A stretch of DNA of 64,000 nucleotides from Flavobacteriaceae bacterium (GTDB taxonomy: Bacteria > Bacteroidota > Bacteroidia > Flavobacteriales > Flavobacteriaceae): positions 186,001-250,000 of the forward strand of contig PALG01000020.1 of assembly GCA_002707025.1 (NCBI GenBank), given 5' to 3'. The position numbers and the translations under genes are program-made. Shown here piece after piece: positions 8,196 to 17,497 of this stretch. Positions within the stretch are counted from its first letter, which is position 1; each line of letters begins with the position of its first letter. A model generated the notes under the pieces. It did not search any database, had not been told where the DNA came from, and worked only from the letters and a program-made list of their open reading frames with translations.

Positions 8196-9425
8196 TTGGC
8201 CGTTCAGAATAAATTGAAAATTATCAACGACCCTATTTATGGGTTTATAACCATACCGAGTGATTTGTTGTTTGAAATTTTGCAACACTCCTATTTTCAG
8301 CGTTTGCGTAGAATTACTCAAATGGGATTGTCTTATTTAGTGTATCCTGGGGCTCACCACACCCGTTTCCACCATGCGTTAGGCGCCATGTTTTTGATGC
8401 AGCGCGCCGTACAGGTATTGAAATTTAAGGGGATTGCGATATCCAAAGCAGAAGAGGAAGCCCTCTATTTGGCTATCATGCTGCACGATATTGGCCATGG
8501 ACCTTTTTCGCATGCCATGGAGCATAGTATTGTTGAAGGTGTAAGCCATGAAAGAATTTCCTTGATGTTTATGAGCCACCTAAACCGTGAATTTAACAAT
8601 AAGTTGGATTTGGCCATGACTATTTTTAAGGATGAATATCCCCGAAAATTTTTACACCAACTGGTTTCTGGACAACTAGATATGGATCGCCTGGATTATT
8701 TACGAAGGGATAGTTTTTATACGGGTGTTGCGGAAGGTAATATTAATTCGCAACGATTAATAGCCATGCTGAATGTTAAAGATGATGCACTGGTGGTCGA
8801 AGAAAAGGGAATTTATTCTGTGGAAAAGTTTATCGTAGCCAGACGGCTTATGTATTGGCAGGTATACCTTCATAAAACATCCTTGGTGGCCGAGAATTTG
8901 TTAATGAAGCTCTTTCAAAGGGCCAAACAATTGTTTCGGGAGGGCAAAAACCTTCCTTGTAGTCCCCAGCTTCGTTATTTTTTGAAGGGTTCGGTTGGGG
9001 TGGATGATTTTTCTTCGGAAGTGCTATTGAAATTTTCCAAGCTAGACGATTACGATATCATTTCGGCCCTAAAATTATGGGTAGATGAAGCCGACTTTGT
9101 TATTTCGAGGCTTTCGGCAATGATTTTGGATCGCGACCTATTGAAAATCAAAATCAAGAAAAACCCCTTTGCTCCAGAAAAAGTGGAGCAAAAACTTCAA
9201 AAAGTGATGCAGAAACACAACCTTTCAGAAGAAGAAGCATCTTATTTTGTGTTTACCGGGGAGATTTCCAATCAGGCCTACCACATGGACAAGGATAATA
9301 TTAACCTAATTAGAAAAAATGGCAAAGTGATAGATGTGGCAAAGGCTAGCGATCAATTTAATTTGGAAGCACTTTCCAACGAGGTAATAAAATATTATCT
9401 ATGTTATCCAAAAAAGTCTCATTAG
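8196..9425 (+). CDS. HD-domain phosphohydrolase
   Basis: A 409-residue HD-superfamily protein related to dGTP triphosphohydrolases and YdhJ/SAMHD1-like enzymes. Metal ligands are visible: His in TRFHHALGAMF (about 60-70), the His-Asp pair in IMLHDIGHGPFSHAME (about 92-108), and a distal Asp in DMDRLDYLRRDSFYTG (about 160-176). The substrate cannot be deduced. The start is a TTG at 8196, which keeps the conserved NKLKIINDPIYGFI opening. It is divergent from porX and 38 bp upstream of lpxD, which nonetheless has its own -7 box. Confidence 0.85.
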   Translation: MAVQNKLKIINDPIYGFITIPSDLLFEILQHSYFQRLRRITQMGLSYLVYPGAHHTRFHHALGAMFLMQRAVQVLKFKGIAISKAEEEALYLAIMLHDIGHGPFSHAMEHSIVEGVSHERISLMFMSHLNREFNNKLDLAMTIFKDEYPRKFLHQLVSGQLDMDRLDYLRRDSFYTGVAEGNINSQRLIAMLNVKDDALVVEEKGIYSVEKFIVARRLMYWQVYLHKTSLVAENLLMKLFQRAKQLFREGKNLPCSPQLRYFLKGSVGVDDFSSEVLLKFSKLDDYDIISALKLWVDEADFVISRLSAMILDRDLLKIKIKKNPFAPEKVEQKLQKVMQKHNLSEEEASYFVFTGEISNQAYHMDKDNINLIRKNGKVIDVAKASDQFNLEALSNEVIKYYLCYPKKSH

Positions 9426-9437
9426 GGATGCTTTTTT

Positions 9438-9445
9438 TATATTTG
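9438..9445 (+). promoter_or_regulatory. -7 box upstream of lpxD
   Basis: TATATTTG lies 18 bp before the lpxD ATG and just after the stop of the HD gene. No clear -33 element was seen. Confidence 0.45.
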
Positions 9446-9463
9446 CAGAACTCAACTAAATAA

Positions 9464-10489
9464 ATGGAATTTACAGCCAATCAGATTGCCGGAATTTTGG
9501 AAGGCTCCGTTGAAGGAAATGGGGAAACCACAGTTTCGAAACTTGCAAAAATTGAAGAAGGTACCAAAGGAAGTCTTACATTCCTGGCAAACCCTAAATA
9601 CAAACACTATATCTATACTACAAAAGCTTCTATTACGATAGTAGACCATAATTTTGTGTTGGAAAACCCAATTGAAACCACATTGGTTAGAGTAGAAGAT
9701 GCCTACAAGGCTTTTTCAAAGCTATTGGAGTATTACAATCAGGTAAAGATGAATAAAACAGGAATAGAACAACCGGTTTTTATTTCTGAAAGTGCTCAGT
9801 ATGGAGAGAATATCTATATAGGTGCTTTTTCATATTTAGGTGAAAATGTGCAAATTGGGCAAAATGTAAAGATTTATCCAAATGTATATATTGGGGACAA
9901 TGTTTCTATTGGGGATAATGTAATTGTTTTTGCTGGTGCTAAAATTTATTCTGAAACAGTCATCGGAAACCACTCTGTGATTCATAGTGGGGCTATTATT
10001 GGCGCAGATGGCTTTGGTTTTGCTCCAAATGAAAAAGGAGAATATAGCAAAGTCCCCCAAACGGGAAACGTTATTATTGAGGATTATGTAGACATTGGTG
10101 CAGGAACCACTATTGATAGGGCCACCTTGGGCTCAACGGTTATTAGGAAAGGGGTGAAGTTGGATAATCAAATTCAAATTGCTCATAATGTGGAAATTGG
10201 AAAAAACACGGTCATAGCTGCCCAAACGGGTATTGCCGGATCTACAAAAATCGGTGAAAATTGTATGATTGGCGGGCAAGTAGGTATTGTAGGACATATT
10301 ATTATTGGAAACAATGTGAAGATTCAAGCCCAGAGCGGTATTGGACGGAATGTAAAAGACCATGAAACCCTACAGGGCTCTCCAGCATTAAACTATGGAG
10401 ATTATAATAAGAGTTATGTACATTTTAAGAACCTTCCCAAAATAGTGGAGCGTTTTAATACTATTGAAAAAAATCTAAACAATGACTGA
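9464..10489 (+). CDS. lpxD: UDP-3-O-acylglucosamine N-acyltransferase (LpxD)
   Basis: A 341-residue acyltransferase that adds a 3-hydroxyacyl chain from acyl-ACP to the amino group of UDP-3-O-acylglucosamine in lipid A synthesis. The N-terminal LpxD uridine-binding domain (residues 1-95) is followed by a left-handed beta-helix of hexapeptide repeats such as [13 protein letters not shown]. The catalytic His region is [20 protein letters not shown] (about 240). It begins a tight lpxD / lpxC-fabZ / lpxA block and overlaps the next gene by 8 bp. A second LpxD-like protein is encoded at 14339-15277. Confidence 0.95.
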   Translation: MEFTANQIAGILEGSVEGNGETTVSKLAKIEEGTKGSLTFLANPKYKHYIYTTKASITIVDHNFVLENPIETTLVRVEDAYKAFSKLLEYYNQVKMNKTGIEQPVFISESAQYGENIYIGAFSYLGENVQIGQNVKIYPNVYIGDNVSIGDNVIVFAGAKIYSETVIGNHSVIHSGAIIGADGFGFAPNEKGEYSKVPQTGNVIIEDYVDIGAGTTIDRATLGSTVIRKGVKLDNQIQIAHNVEIGKNTVIAAQTGIAGSTKIGENCMIGGQVGIVGHIIIGNNVKIQAQSGIGRNVKDHETLQGSPALNYGDYNKSYVHFKNLPKIVERFNTIEKNLNND

Positions 10490-11891
10490 TTGCATGCAAA
10501 AGCAACGCACAATTGGTAAAGAGGTTTCCTTAAAAGGAGTAGGACTTCATACGGGAAAAGAAGTAACCTTGACCTTTAAACCAGCTCCTGAAAATTTCGG
10601 ATATGCCTTTATTCGGGTAGATTTGGAAGGAAACCCCGTAATTGAAGCAGATGCCAACTACGTGGTGAATACCCAAAGGGGAACCAACTTAGAAAAAAGA
10701 GGGGTGAAAATTCAAACCTCCGAACACGTCTTAGCCGCTTTGGTGGGAATGGAAGTGGATAATTGTATCCTAGAGTTAAATGCTTCAGAACCCCCTATTA
10801 TGGATGGCTCTTCCAAATTTTTTGTGGAAGCCATCGAAAAGGCGGGTATCATAGAGCAGGAAGCTTTTAGGGAAGAGTATATCGTAGAAGAAGTGATATC
10901 CTACCTGGATGAAGAAACCGGTAGCGAAATCACCGTAATCCCAGCTGATGAATACCAAGTGACTACCATGGTAGACTTCGGTACCAAGATTTTAGGAACC
11001 CAAAACGCTTCCCTGAAAAAGTTGACAGAGTTTAAGGATGAGATAGCGAGCTCCAGAACCTTTAGTTTTTTACACGAATTGGAAATGTTGCTGGAAAACG
11101 GACTTATTAAAGGAGGGGATTTAAATAATGCCATCGTCTATGTAGATAAGGAACTTTCCGAAAAAACCATGGAAAAACTTCGGGACGCCTTTAAAAAAGA
11201 TAAAATTTCCGTAAAACCGAATGGGATCCTAGACAATCTAACCCTTCATCACCCTAATGAAGCCGCAAGACATAAATTGTTGGATGTGATAGGGGATTTG
11301 GCTTTGGTGGGAACCCGAATTCGCGGAAAAGTGATTGCCAATAAGCCTGGACATTATGTAAACACTCAGTTTGCTAAAAAACTTTCCAAGATCATAAAAA
11401 TTGAAAAACGCAATAAAATTCCAAAGTTTGATATCAACAAAACGCCTATCAAGGATGTGAATCAAATTATGGAAATGCTTCCGCACCGTCCTCCATTTTT
11501 ATTGGTAGATAAAATATTGGAGTTGTCCGATAAGCATGTGGTAGGGCTTAAAAATGTGACTATGAACGAACCGTTTTTCGTTGGGCACTTTCCAGGGGCA
11601 CCAGTTATGCCCGGAGTGCTTATTGTAGAAGCCATGGCCCAGACAGGAGGCATCCTAGCGTTAAGCACGGTGCCCGACCCAGAGAACTACCTCACTTTTT
11701 TTATGAAAATCAATAATGTGAAATTTAAACAGCAGGTCAATCCTGGTGATACTTTAATTTTCAATCTGGAATTGATAACCCCAATCCGTCGTGGGATTGT
11801 TCACATGCAAGGAAATGCTTATGCCAATGATAAGTTGGTTACGGAAGCCGAACTCATGGCGCAAATTGTAAAAACCAAAAACAAAGAATGA
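10482..11891 (+). CDS. lpxC/fabZ: Bifunctional LpxC deacetylase / FabZ dehydratase fusion
   Basis: A 469-residue natural fusion known in Bacteroidota. Residues 1-310 are LpxC, the Zn-dependent UDP-3-O-acyl-GlcNAc deacetylase and committed step of lipid A synthesis. Zinc and catalytic motifs are [12 protein letters not shown] (about 78) and [20 protein letters not shown] (about 255). Residues 325-469 are FabZ, the 3-hydroxyacyl-ACP dehydratase, with [14 protein letters not shown] (catalytic His) and [14 protein letters not shown] (catalytic Glu). The start at 10482 overlaps lpxD by 8 bp; an in-frame ATG at 10494, just before KQRTIGKEV, is an alternative. The 3' end overlaps lpxA by 4 bp (ATGA). 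Confidence 0.96.
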   Translation: MTDCMQKQRTIGKEVSLKGVGLHTGKEVTLTFKPAPENFGYAFIRVDLEGNPVIEADANYVVNTQRGTNLEKRGVKIQTSEHVLAALVGMEVDNCILELNASEPPIMDGSSKFFVEAIEKAGIIEQEAFREEYIVEEVISYLDEETGSEITVIPADEYQVTTMVDFGTKILGTQNASLKKLTEFKDEIASSRTFSFLHELEMLLENGLIKGGDLNNAIVYVDKELSEKTMEKLRDAFKKDKISVKPNGILDNLTLHHPNEAARHKLLDVIGDLALVGTRIRGKVIANKPGHYVNTQFAKKLSKIIKIEKRNKIPKFDINKTPIKDVNQIMEMLPHRPPFLLVDKILELSDKHVVGLKNVTMNEPFFVGHFPGAPVMPGVLIVEAMAQTGGILALSTVPDPENYLTFFMKINNVKFKQQVNPGDTLIFNLELITPIRRGIVHMQGNAYANDKLVTEAELMAQIVKTKNKE

Positions 11892-12670
11892 ATCAACCGT
11901 TAGCTTATGTGCATCCTGGTGCTAAAATCGCCAAGAATGTTGTGATAGAGCCTTTCACGACAATCCACAATAATGTTGTGATAGGGGAAGGCACTTGGAT
12001 TGGCTCGAATGTGACCATCATGGAAGGCGCTCGAATTGGTAAAAATTGTAATATTTTTCCAGGTTCGGTTATTTCTGCCATTCCCCAAGACTTGAAATTT
12101 CAAGATGAAGAAACCACCGCAGAGATTGGTGATAATACAACTATCCGGGAATATGTAACCATTAATAGGGGTACCGTAGACCGCGGAAAAACGGTAGTGG
12201 GGAACAACTGTTTAATCATGGCTTATTGCCATATTGCACACGATTGTATTGTAGGTAATAACTGTATTTTTTCGAATAACAGTACGTTGGCAGGTCATAT
12301 TACCGTAGGGGATCATGTGGTCTTGGCGGGAATGACTGCCGTACATCAATTTTGTATGATTGGAAACCATGCATTTGTAACAGGCGGTTCGTTGGTGCGT
12401 AAGGATGTCCCCCCTTATGTGAAGGCTGCTAGGGAGCCCTTATCGTATGTAGGGATTAATTCTATTGGGCTACGCCGACGAGGGTATGATACCGAAAAAA
12501 TAAGGGAGATACAGAATATCTACCGAATACTTTATCAAAAAAATTACAATAATTCGCAAGCGGTTCAAATTATTGAAGCTGAAATGGAAGCCACGCCCGA
12601 GCGGGATGAAATCCTTCAGTTTATCAAAAACTCGAAACGCGGAATTATGAAAGGATATTTTCAGAATTAA
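11888..12670 (+). CDS. lpxA: Acyl-ACP:UDP-N-acetylglucosamine O-acyltransferase (LpxA)
   Basis: A 260-residue enzyme for the first step of lipid A synthesis, transferring a 3-hydroxyacyl group to UDP-GlcNAc. The left-handed beta-helix runs from residue 1 to about 190, with YCHIAHDCIVGNNCIFSN carrying the catalytic His. A C-terminal helical domain (LRRRGYDTEKIREIQNIYRI) is typical of LpxA. The ATGA overlap with lpxC-fabZ implies coupled translation. efp follows after 16 bp. Confidence 0.96.
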   Translation: MNQPLAYVHPGAKIAKNVVIEPFTTIHNNVVIGEGTWIGSNVTIMEGARIGKNCNIFPGSVISAIPQDLKFQDEETTAEIGDNTTIREYVTINRGTVDRGKTVVGNNCLIMAYCHIAHDCIVGNNCIFSNNSTLAGHITVGDHVVLAGMTAVHQFCMIGNHAFVTGGSLVRKDVPPYVKAAREPLSYVGINSIGLRRRGYDTEKIREIQNIYRILYQKNYNNSQAVQIIEAEMEATPERDEILQFIKNSKRGIMKGYFQN

Positions 12671-12686
12671 AACTTGAATCAATTAT

Positions 12687-13253
12687 ATGGCAACAACGTC
12701 AGACATTAGAAAAGGATTGTGTATAAAGTACAACCATGATATTTATAAAATCATTGAATTTTTACATGTGAAACCTGGAAAAGGACCAGCATTTGTAAGA
12801 ACCAAATTAAAAAGCGTGACCACGGGGAAAGTGATCGATAATACCTTCTCGGCAGGTCATAAAATTGAAGATGTAAGGGTAGAAACGCATAGTTTTCAGT
12901 ACTTGTACAGTGAAGGGGAGACGTACCACTTTATGAATACCGATGATTATTCACAAATCCAATTACAGGAAAGCGCCTTGGATCGTCCCGATTTAATGAA
13001 GGAAGGAGAAGTCGTGACCATTATTATCAATTCGGAAGATCAAATGCCCTTATCGGTAGAAATGCCTGCCCATGTTATTTTAGAGGTGACCGAAACCGAA
13101 CCTGGAGTGAAGGGAAATACCGCTACCAATGCCACCAAACCCGCTACTGTAGAAACAGGCGCCCGTGTAAATGTTCCTTTGTTTATCAATGAAGGGGACA
13201 AGATTAAAATCGATACCGAAAAAGGAAACTATCAAGAACGGGTAAAAGAATAA
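12687..13253 (+). CDS. efp: Translation elongation factor P
   Basis: A 188-residue EF-P, the ribosome-binding factor that relieves stalling at polyproline. The three beta-barrel domains are complete. The loop KPGKGPAFVRTKLKS places the tip lysine at residue 32, the site modified in many bacteria; whether it is modified here cannot be seen. The C-terminal signature GDKIKIDTEKGNYQERV is present. It is 16 bp after lpxA, and its stop is 2 bp before the next start. Confidence 0.96.
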   Translation: MATTSDIRKGLCIKYNHDIYKIIEFLHVKPGKGPAFVRTKLKSVTTGKVIDNTFSAGHKIEDVRVETHSFQYLYSEGETYHFMNTDDYSQIQLQESALDRPDLMKEGEVVTIIINSEDQMPLSVEMPAHVILEVTETEPGVKGNTATNATKPATVETGARVNVPLFINEGDKIKIDTEKGNYQERVKE

Positions 13254-13255
13254 CT

Positions 13256-14260
13256 ATGCAGAAAGTATTACTGTTGTTTCTTTCGGTTTCTGTTTTACTA
13301 AGTTGTAGCAAAGACGATGGAAATAGTGAAGAGCCCTCTCAAAACGATGTAGCGTTTTCCTCCCTGGTTATTTCTGAAATTACCGGGAATTCAGCCAAAG
13401 TAAGCATAGCGATTGTCTCTTCTTCAGAAACAATTACCGAAAGAGGGGTTGTTTATGGTACTTCCTCAAATCCTACAACAGATGATAACAAGGTCGCCCT
13501 GGGTAGTGGAATAGGGGAGTTTCAATCAACTATTTCAGGGTTGGATTCTGAAACCACTTACTTTGTAAGAGCTTATGCTCTTTCAAGTGACATTGTGACT
13601 TATAGTGATTCAGAATCTTTTGAAACAAGTATTTCTTGCGATGGAATTTTAAATGGGGCTGTAGTATTGAATTCTCAAGAGGATATCAATACAATAGGAA
13701 TGGGAAATTTGTGTGAAATTACTGTTGGAATTATAATAGATGATAATGGTTCGGGTAGTCCGATCACAAATCTAGAGCCACTTCAATCTTTAAAAAAAAT
13801 TGGTTCTTTAAGAATTAACAATTGTAGTATGCTTCCTTCTTTATCTGGACTAGATAATTTAATTGAAATACCAAATGGATTAGGAATCTCCAACTGTAAT
13901 CTTATTTCAAATCTTGACCCACTTTCCTCGCTTTCTGGTGAATTAGGTCACATAACATTTTTAAATAATGACAACTTATCAAGTATCGATGCATTAGCTG
14001 GTATTACTTCTTTAACAAGAGAAGACGGTTCAAAATCTATTTTATTGATGTCTAATAGCTCATTAGTTGATTTAGACGGCTTATCTCAACTTGAGAATGT
14101 AATTAGTGATATCCAAATAGTTGATAACGTCAACCTGTCTGACTTTTGTGGCTTGAATAACCTTTTGATCAATGGAAGCTTTTCTGGGAATTATTTTACA
14201 AACGAAAACGCCTACAACCCTACGTATCAGGATATGCTCGACGGAAACTGTAGTCAATAA
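13256..14260 (+). CDS. Surface lipoprotein with Fn3-like and leucine-rich receptor-L-like region
   Basis: A 334-residue predicted lipoprotein (signal VLLFLSVSVLLSCSK, lipobox Cys 17). Residues about 30-125 look like a fibronectin-type beta-sandwich (ERGVVYGTSSNPT ... SGLDSETTYFVRAYA). Residues about 130-330 carry irregular leucine-rich repeats reminiscent of receptor-L domains (LQSLKKIGSLRINNCSML, LSGLDNLIEIPNGLGISNCN). It has no type IX C-terminal sorting domain. It starts 2 bp after efp, inside an otherwise envelope-biosynthesis operon, and is followed by a strong terminator. The lower-GC middle and free-standing character suggest a lineage-specific insertion. The ligand is unknown. Confidence 0.75.
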   Translation: MQKVLLLFLSVSVLLSCSKDDGNSEEPSQNDVAFSSLVISEITGNSAKVSIAIVSSSETITERGVVYGTSSNPTTDDNKVALGSGIGEFQSTISGLDSETTYFVRAYALSSDIVTYSDSESFETSISCDGILNGAVVLNSQEDINTIGMGNLCEITVGIIIDDNGSGSPITNLEPLQSLKKIGSLRINNCSMLPSLSGLDNLIEIPNGLGISNCNLISNLDPLSSLSGELGHITFLNNDNLSSIDALAGITSLTREDGSKSILLMSNSSLVDLDGLSQLENVISDIQIVDNVNLSDFCGLNNLLINGSFSGNYFTNENAYNPTYQDMLDGNCSQ

Positions 14261-14283
14261 GGTTTCCCAAAATAATAAATCCC

Positions 14284-14315
14284 ATCCCACTCCATATTGC
14301 AGTGGGATTTTTTTA
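14284..14315 (+). terminator. Rho-independent terminator after the lipoprotein gene
   Basis: The stem ATCCCACT (14284-14291) / AGTGGGAT (14301-14308) is perfect and followed by a T run. It separates the lipid A / efp / lipoprotein transcript from the next acyltransferase gene. Confidence 0.8.
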
Positions 14316-14338
14316 TATTTGATAATTAAATTTCAAAA

Positions 14339-15277
14339 GTGAAGTTTCAAAGCCCACAAACCCTTGACAAAATTGCCCAAATCCTTGAGTGTGAATATGT
14401 GGGCGAACCCAAATTTCCCGTCTTGGGAATGAACGAAATCCACGTCGTGCAACCTGGGGACATTGTTTTTGTAGATCATCCCAAATACTACGATAAGGCG
14501 CTGGAGTCCATGGCCACCATTATTTTAATTAATAAAAAGGTTACTTGCCCTCCCGGTAAGGCGTTACTGATTTCTGATGATCCTTTCCGTGACTTCAATA
14601 AGCTCACGAATCATTTTAGGCCTTTTGAGCCAGCCCGTGCCGTGATTGCCGAATCGGCAAAAATAGGGGTGCATACAATCATTCAACCGAATGTATTTAT
14701 TGGGAATAACGTTGTGATCGGAGACGATTGTGTCATACACCCCAATGTGATTATTTATGACAATACCGTGATTGGAAACAATGTCACCATTCATGCGGGA
14801 ACCGTCTTAGGGGCCGATGCTTTTTATTATAAAAATCGTCCCGAAAAGTTTGACAAACTAGTGAGTGGCGGAAACGTGGTCATAAAAGATCATGTGGATA
14901 TTGGAGCACTTTGTACCATCGATAAAGGAGTGAGTGCTTCGACCATTATTGGAGAAGGTACAAAGCTTGACAACCAGGTACATGTAGGGCATGACAGTGT
15001 CATTGGAAAACGTTGTTTAATTGCTTCTCAAGTGGGGATTGCAGGATGTGTACTCATCAAGGATTTTGTGACTATTTGGGGACAGGTAGGGATCACGAGT
15101 GGTATTACCATAGGCGAGAAAGTAGTGATTTCTGCACAAAGCGGCGTTAGTAAATCGCTTCCTGCCAATAAATCCTATTTTGGAACTCCAGCCGATGAAT
15201 TCCGAAAAAAATACAAAGAACTGGCCTCTATTAGGCTTATTCCCGATATTATTGAAAAACTTGACAAATTACAATGA
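14339..15277 (+). CDS. Second LpxD-like left-handed beta-helix acyltransferase
   Basis: A 312-residue paralogue of LpxD with an N-terminal uridine-binding-like domain and a hexapeptide beta-helix. The LpxD-type block KLDNQVHVGHDSVIGKRCL (about 220) keeps the catalytic-type His. The start codon is GTG at 14339. Flavobacterial genomes commonly carry this extra gene after efp, annotated as a UDP-3-O-acylglucosamine N-acyltransferase. Whether it acts on lipid A or another acylated sugar is not known from sequence. It overlaps the next gene by 4 bp (ATGA). Confidence 0.8.
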   Translation: MKFQSPQTLDKIAQILECEYVGEPKFPVLGMNEIHVVQPGDIVFVDHPKYYDKALESMATIILINKKVTCPPGKALLISDDPFRDFNKLTNHFRPFEPARAVIAESAKIGVHTIIQPNVFIGNNVVIGDDCVIHPNVIIYDNTVIGNNVTIHAGTVLGADAFYYKNRPEKFDKLVSGGNVVIKDHVDIGALCTIDKGVSASTIIGEGTKLDNQVHVGHDSVIGKRCLIASQVGIAGCVLIKDFVTIWGQVGITSGITIGEKVVISAQSGVSKSLPANKSYFGTPADEFRKKYKELASIRLIPDIIEKLDKLQ

Positions 15278-15687
15278 GTAAAACAGCTAAAGAGATTGTG
15301 CGTAATTTCTACATATCAGATATTCTTCACGATAATGACGTGCTTCAACAGTATTTTCATAAGGATATTGTACTAATCTGGAACAGTAGTGACGGACTCT
15401 CCATTCTACATTATGATGATTTAAAAGAATTCTTTTCTGAAATACGCAGAACCTACCACGATCTTCGCGTGGAAGTAAGCCACCTGTTAGAGGACGACAA
15501 TCATGTAACCGTTCGCTACAAGTATTATATACGCACTTTGGAAAACCCTGACGAAGAATTGGGAATCGCTCATTTTATTGCCATCTGGGAAGTAAAAGAC
15601 GGTAAAATTTATCGTGGATATCAAGTAAGTCAGCCAGTTACAGACAAAGATGATACTACGGAATCCTATCATAAAGTTAAGGTCTAA
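15274..15687 (+). CDS. NTF2/SnoaL-like small protein
   Basis: A 137-residue protein with the alpha+beta cone pattern of the NTF2-like superfamily: an N-terminal helix (AKEIVRNFYISDILHDND), then strands such as DIVLIWNSSDGLSILHYDDL and IAHFIAIWEVKDGKIYRGYQ. This fold serves both enzymes and ligand-binding proteins, and no catalytic residues can be assigned. The ATGA overlap with the LpxD-like gene indicates coupled translation, and perhaps a shared role with it. Confidence 0.75.
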   Translation: MSKTAKEIVRNFYISDILHDNDVLQQYFHKDIVLIWNSSDGLSILHYDDLKEFFSEIRRTYHDLRVEVSHLLEDDNHVTVRYKYYIRTLENPDEELGIAHFIAIWEVKDGKIYRGYQVSQPVTDKDDTTESYHKVKV

Positions 15688-15715
15688 AAATCTTTCATAA
15701 AAAAAGGTAAAAAGT

Positions 15716-15723
15716 TACCTTTG
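15716..15723 (+). promoter_or_regulatory. -7 box of sucD
   Basis: TACCTTTG matches TANNTTTG, 35 bp before the sucD ATG at 15759. Its position shows that an in-frame TTG at 15726 is unlikely to be the start. Confidence 0.5.
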
Positions 15724-15758
15724 CATTGCAAAATTCAATTTTTAAAAAAAATCACCCA

Positions 15759-16631
15759 ATGAGTGTTTTAGTCAATAAAAATTCAAAAATTATTGTTCAA
15801 GGTTTCACCGGAAGTGAAGGAACTTTTCACGCCGGTCAAATGATTGAATATGGAACGAATGTCGTAGGAGGGGTTACCCCCGGAAAAGGAGGGCAAAGTC
15901 ATCTAGATAAGCCAGTATTCAATACGGTTGCGGAAGCTGTTGAGAAAGTGGGTGCAGATACTAGTATTATTTTTGTACCGCCAGCCTTTGCTGCCGACGC
16001 GATTATGGAAGCAGCAGAAGCGGGAATTAAAGTAATTATTACGATTACCGAAGGAATTCCTGTGGGAGATATGATTAAGGCCTCCAACTATATTAAAAAT
16101 AGGGATTGTACCCTAATTGGCCCTAACTGTCCCGGGGTTATTACCCCAGGAGAAGCAAAAGTTGGGATCATGCCCGGGTTTGTCTTCAAAAAAGGAAAAG
16201 TAGGGATTGTTTCCAAATCGGGAACCCTTACCTATGAAGCCGCAGACCAAGTGGTAAAACAAGGCTTGGGAATTACCACCGCTATTGGTATTGGAGGGGA
16301 TCCTATTATAGGAACCACAACCAAACAAGCTGTGGAAATGCTTATCAATGACCCAGAAACGGAAGCCGTCGTTATGATTGGTGAAATTGGTGGTCAATTG
16401 GAAGCCGATGCGGCCAAATGGTATAAGGAAAGTGGAAGCAAAAAGCCTGTGGTTGGTTTTATTGCAGGCGAAACAGCGCCTGCGGGAAGAACCATGGGGC
16501 ATGCTGGTGCTATTGTAGGTGGAAGCGATGACACCGCACAGGCCAAGAAAAAGATCATGCGCGAATGCGGTATTCACGTAGTGGATTCTCCTGCTGAAAT
16601 AGGAAAAAAAGTAGCCGAAGTATTAGGTTAA
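15759..16631 (+). CDS. sucD: Succinate-CoA ligase (ADP-forming) alpha subunit
   Basis: A 290-residue alpha subunit that, with SucC, converts succinyl-CoA to succinate with substrate-level phosphorylation in the TCA cycle. The CoA-binding Rossmann region begins [18 protein letters not shown]. The active-site His loop is [11 protein letters not shown] (about 255-265). The start was set to ATG 15759 because [16 protein letters not shown] is the usual beginning and the promoter box lies immediately upstream. No sucC is next to it, so the subunits are encoded apart. Confidence 0.96.
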   Translation: MSVLVNKNSKIIVQGFTGSEGTFHAGQMIEYGTNVVGGVTPGKGGQSHLDKPVFNTVAEAVEKVGADTSIIFVPPAFAADAIMEAAEAGIKVIITITEGIPVGDMIKASNYIKNRDCTLIGPNCPGVITPGEAKVGIMPGFVFKKGKVGIVSKSGTLTYEAADQVVKQGLGITTAIGIGGDPIIGTTTKQAVEMLINDPETEAVVMIGEIGGQLEADAAKWYKESGSKKPVVGFIAGETAPAGRTMGHAGAIVGGSDDTAQAKKKIMRECGIHVVDSPAEIGKKVAEVLG

Positions 16632-16653
16632 CTCTTGTTTATATATGGAAGAG

Positions 16654-16680
16654 GCCTCGTAAATGCGAGGCTTTTTTTTT
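16654..16680 (+). terminator. Terminator after sucD
   Basis: The 6-bp stem GCCTCG (16654-16659) / CGAGGC (16666-16671) is followed by nine Ts. Confidence 0.8.
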
Positions 16681-16703
16681 ATGGCAAAGCCAAAGTGATT
16701 TGT

Positions 16704-16711
16704 TATCTTTG
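16704..16711 (+). promoter_or_regulatory. -7 box of fabG
   Basis: TATCTTTG matches TANNTTTG, 24 bp before the fabG ATG and just downstream of the sucD terminator. Confidence 0.5.
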
Positions 16712-16735
16712 GAAGGCAACTGAAAATTAATATTT

Positions 16736-17482
16736 ATGAAATTACTGGAAGGAAAAACAGCAATCATTACTGGCGGAAGCCGTGGTATTGGTAAAGGAAT
16801 TGTAGAGGTTTTTGCAAAACATGGGGCCAATGTGGCGTTCACCTATAATTCTTCTGCCGAAGCTGCTGAAGCTTTAGTGAAAGAAGCTTCTGAGCAAGGG
16901 GTTACCGTAAAAGCGTATAAAAGCGATGCGGCTAACTTTGAGGATTCCCAAAATTTTGTGGACCAAGTGGTTGCAGATTTTGGAACTATTGATATTTTAA
17001 TCAATAATGCCGGGATTACTAAAGACAATCTTTTGATGCGAATTTCCGAGGAAGATTTTGACAAAGTAATTGAAGTAAATTTAAAGTCGGTATTCAACAT
17101 GACCAAGGCGGTACAGCGAACCATGTTAAAACAGCGCCGAGGATCTATAATTAATATGAGCTCTGTAGTAGGGGTGAAAGGAAATGCAGGACAAACCAAT
17201 TACGCAGCTTCCAAAGCCGGCATTATTGGTTTTACAAAATCGGTGGCATTGGAATTGGGCTCACGGAATATTCGTTGCAATGCGATTGCCCCAGGTTTTA
17301 TAGAAACGGAAATGACCGGAAAACTTGATGAAGCTACCGTTCAAGGCTGGAGGGATGCCATTCCATTGAAGCGCGGGGGAACTCCAGAAGATATCGCCAA
17401 TACCTGTGTGTACCTAGCCAGTGACCTATCGGCTTATGTTACCGGTCAGGTCTTGAATGTGGATGGCGGAATGTTAACTTAG
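16736..17482 (+). CDS. fabG: 3-oxoacyl-ACP reductase FabG
   Basis: A 248-residue short-chain dehydrogenase that reduces 3-oxoacyl-ACP with NADPH in fatty-acid elongation. Motifs are TGGSRGIGKGI (cofactor, 13-23), NNAG (about 87), the catalytic Ser in INMSSVVGVKG, and YAASK (Tyr/Lys). The C-terminal DLSAYVTGQVLNVDGGMLT is the usual FabG ending. The paralogue-rich SDR family makes the exact substrate slightly uncertain, but overall similarity to FabG is strong. It is followed 15 bp later by the membrane protein gene, so the two are probably cotranscribed. Confidence 0.92.
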   Translation: MKLLEGKTAIITGGSRGIGKGIVEVFAKHGANVAFTYNSSAEAAEALVKEASEQGVTVKAYKSDAANFEDSQNFVDQVVADFGTIDILINNAGITKDNLLMRISEEDFDKVIEVNLKSVFNMTKAVQRTMLKQRRGSIINMSSVVGVKGNAGQTNYAASKAGIIGFTKSVALELGSRNIRCNAIAPGFIETEMTGKLDEATVQGWRDAIPLKRGGTPEDIANTCVYLASDLSAYVTGQVLNVDGGMLT

Positions 17483-17497
17483 AATATAGAATCACTT

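Noticed and set aside
13256-14260. Type IX secretion cargo
   Set aside because: The protein ends without a C-terminal sorting domain and has a lipobox, so lipoprotein export fits better.
16113-16577. 154-codon minus-strand ORF
   Set aside because: It lies wholly inside sucD on the opposite strand; the translation looks random (His/Asn/Phe-rich) and sucD is unmistakable.
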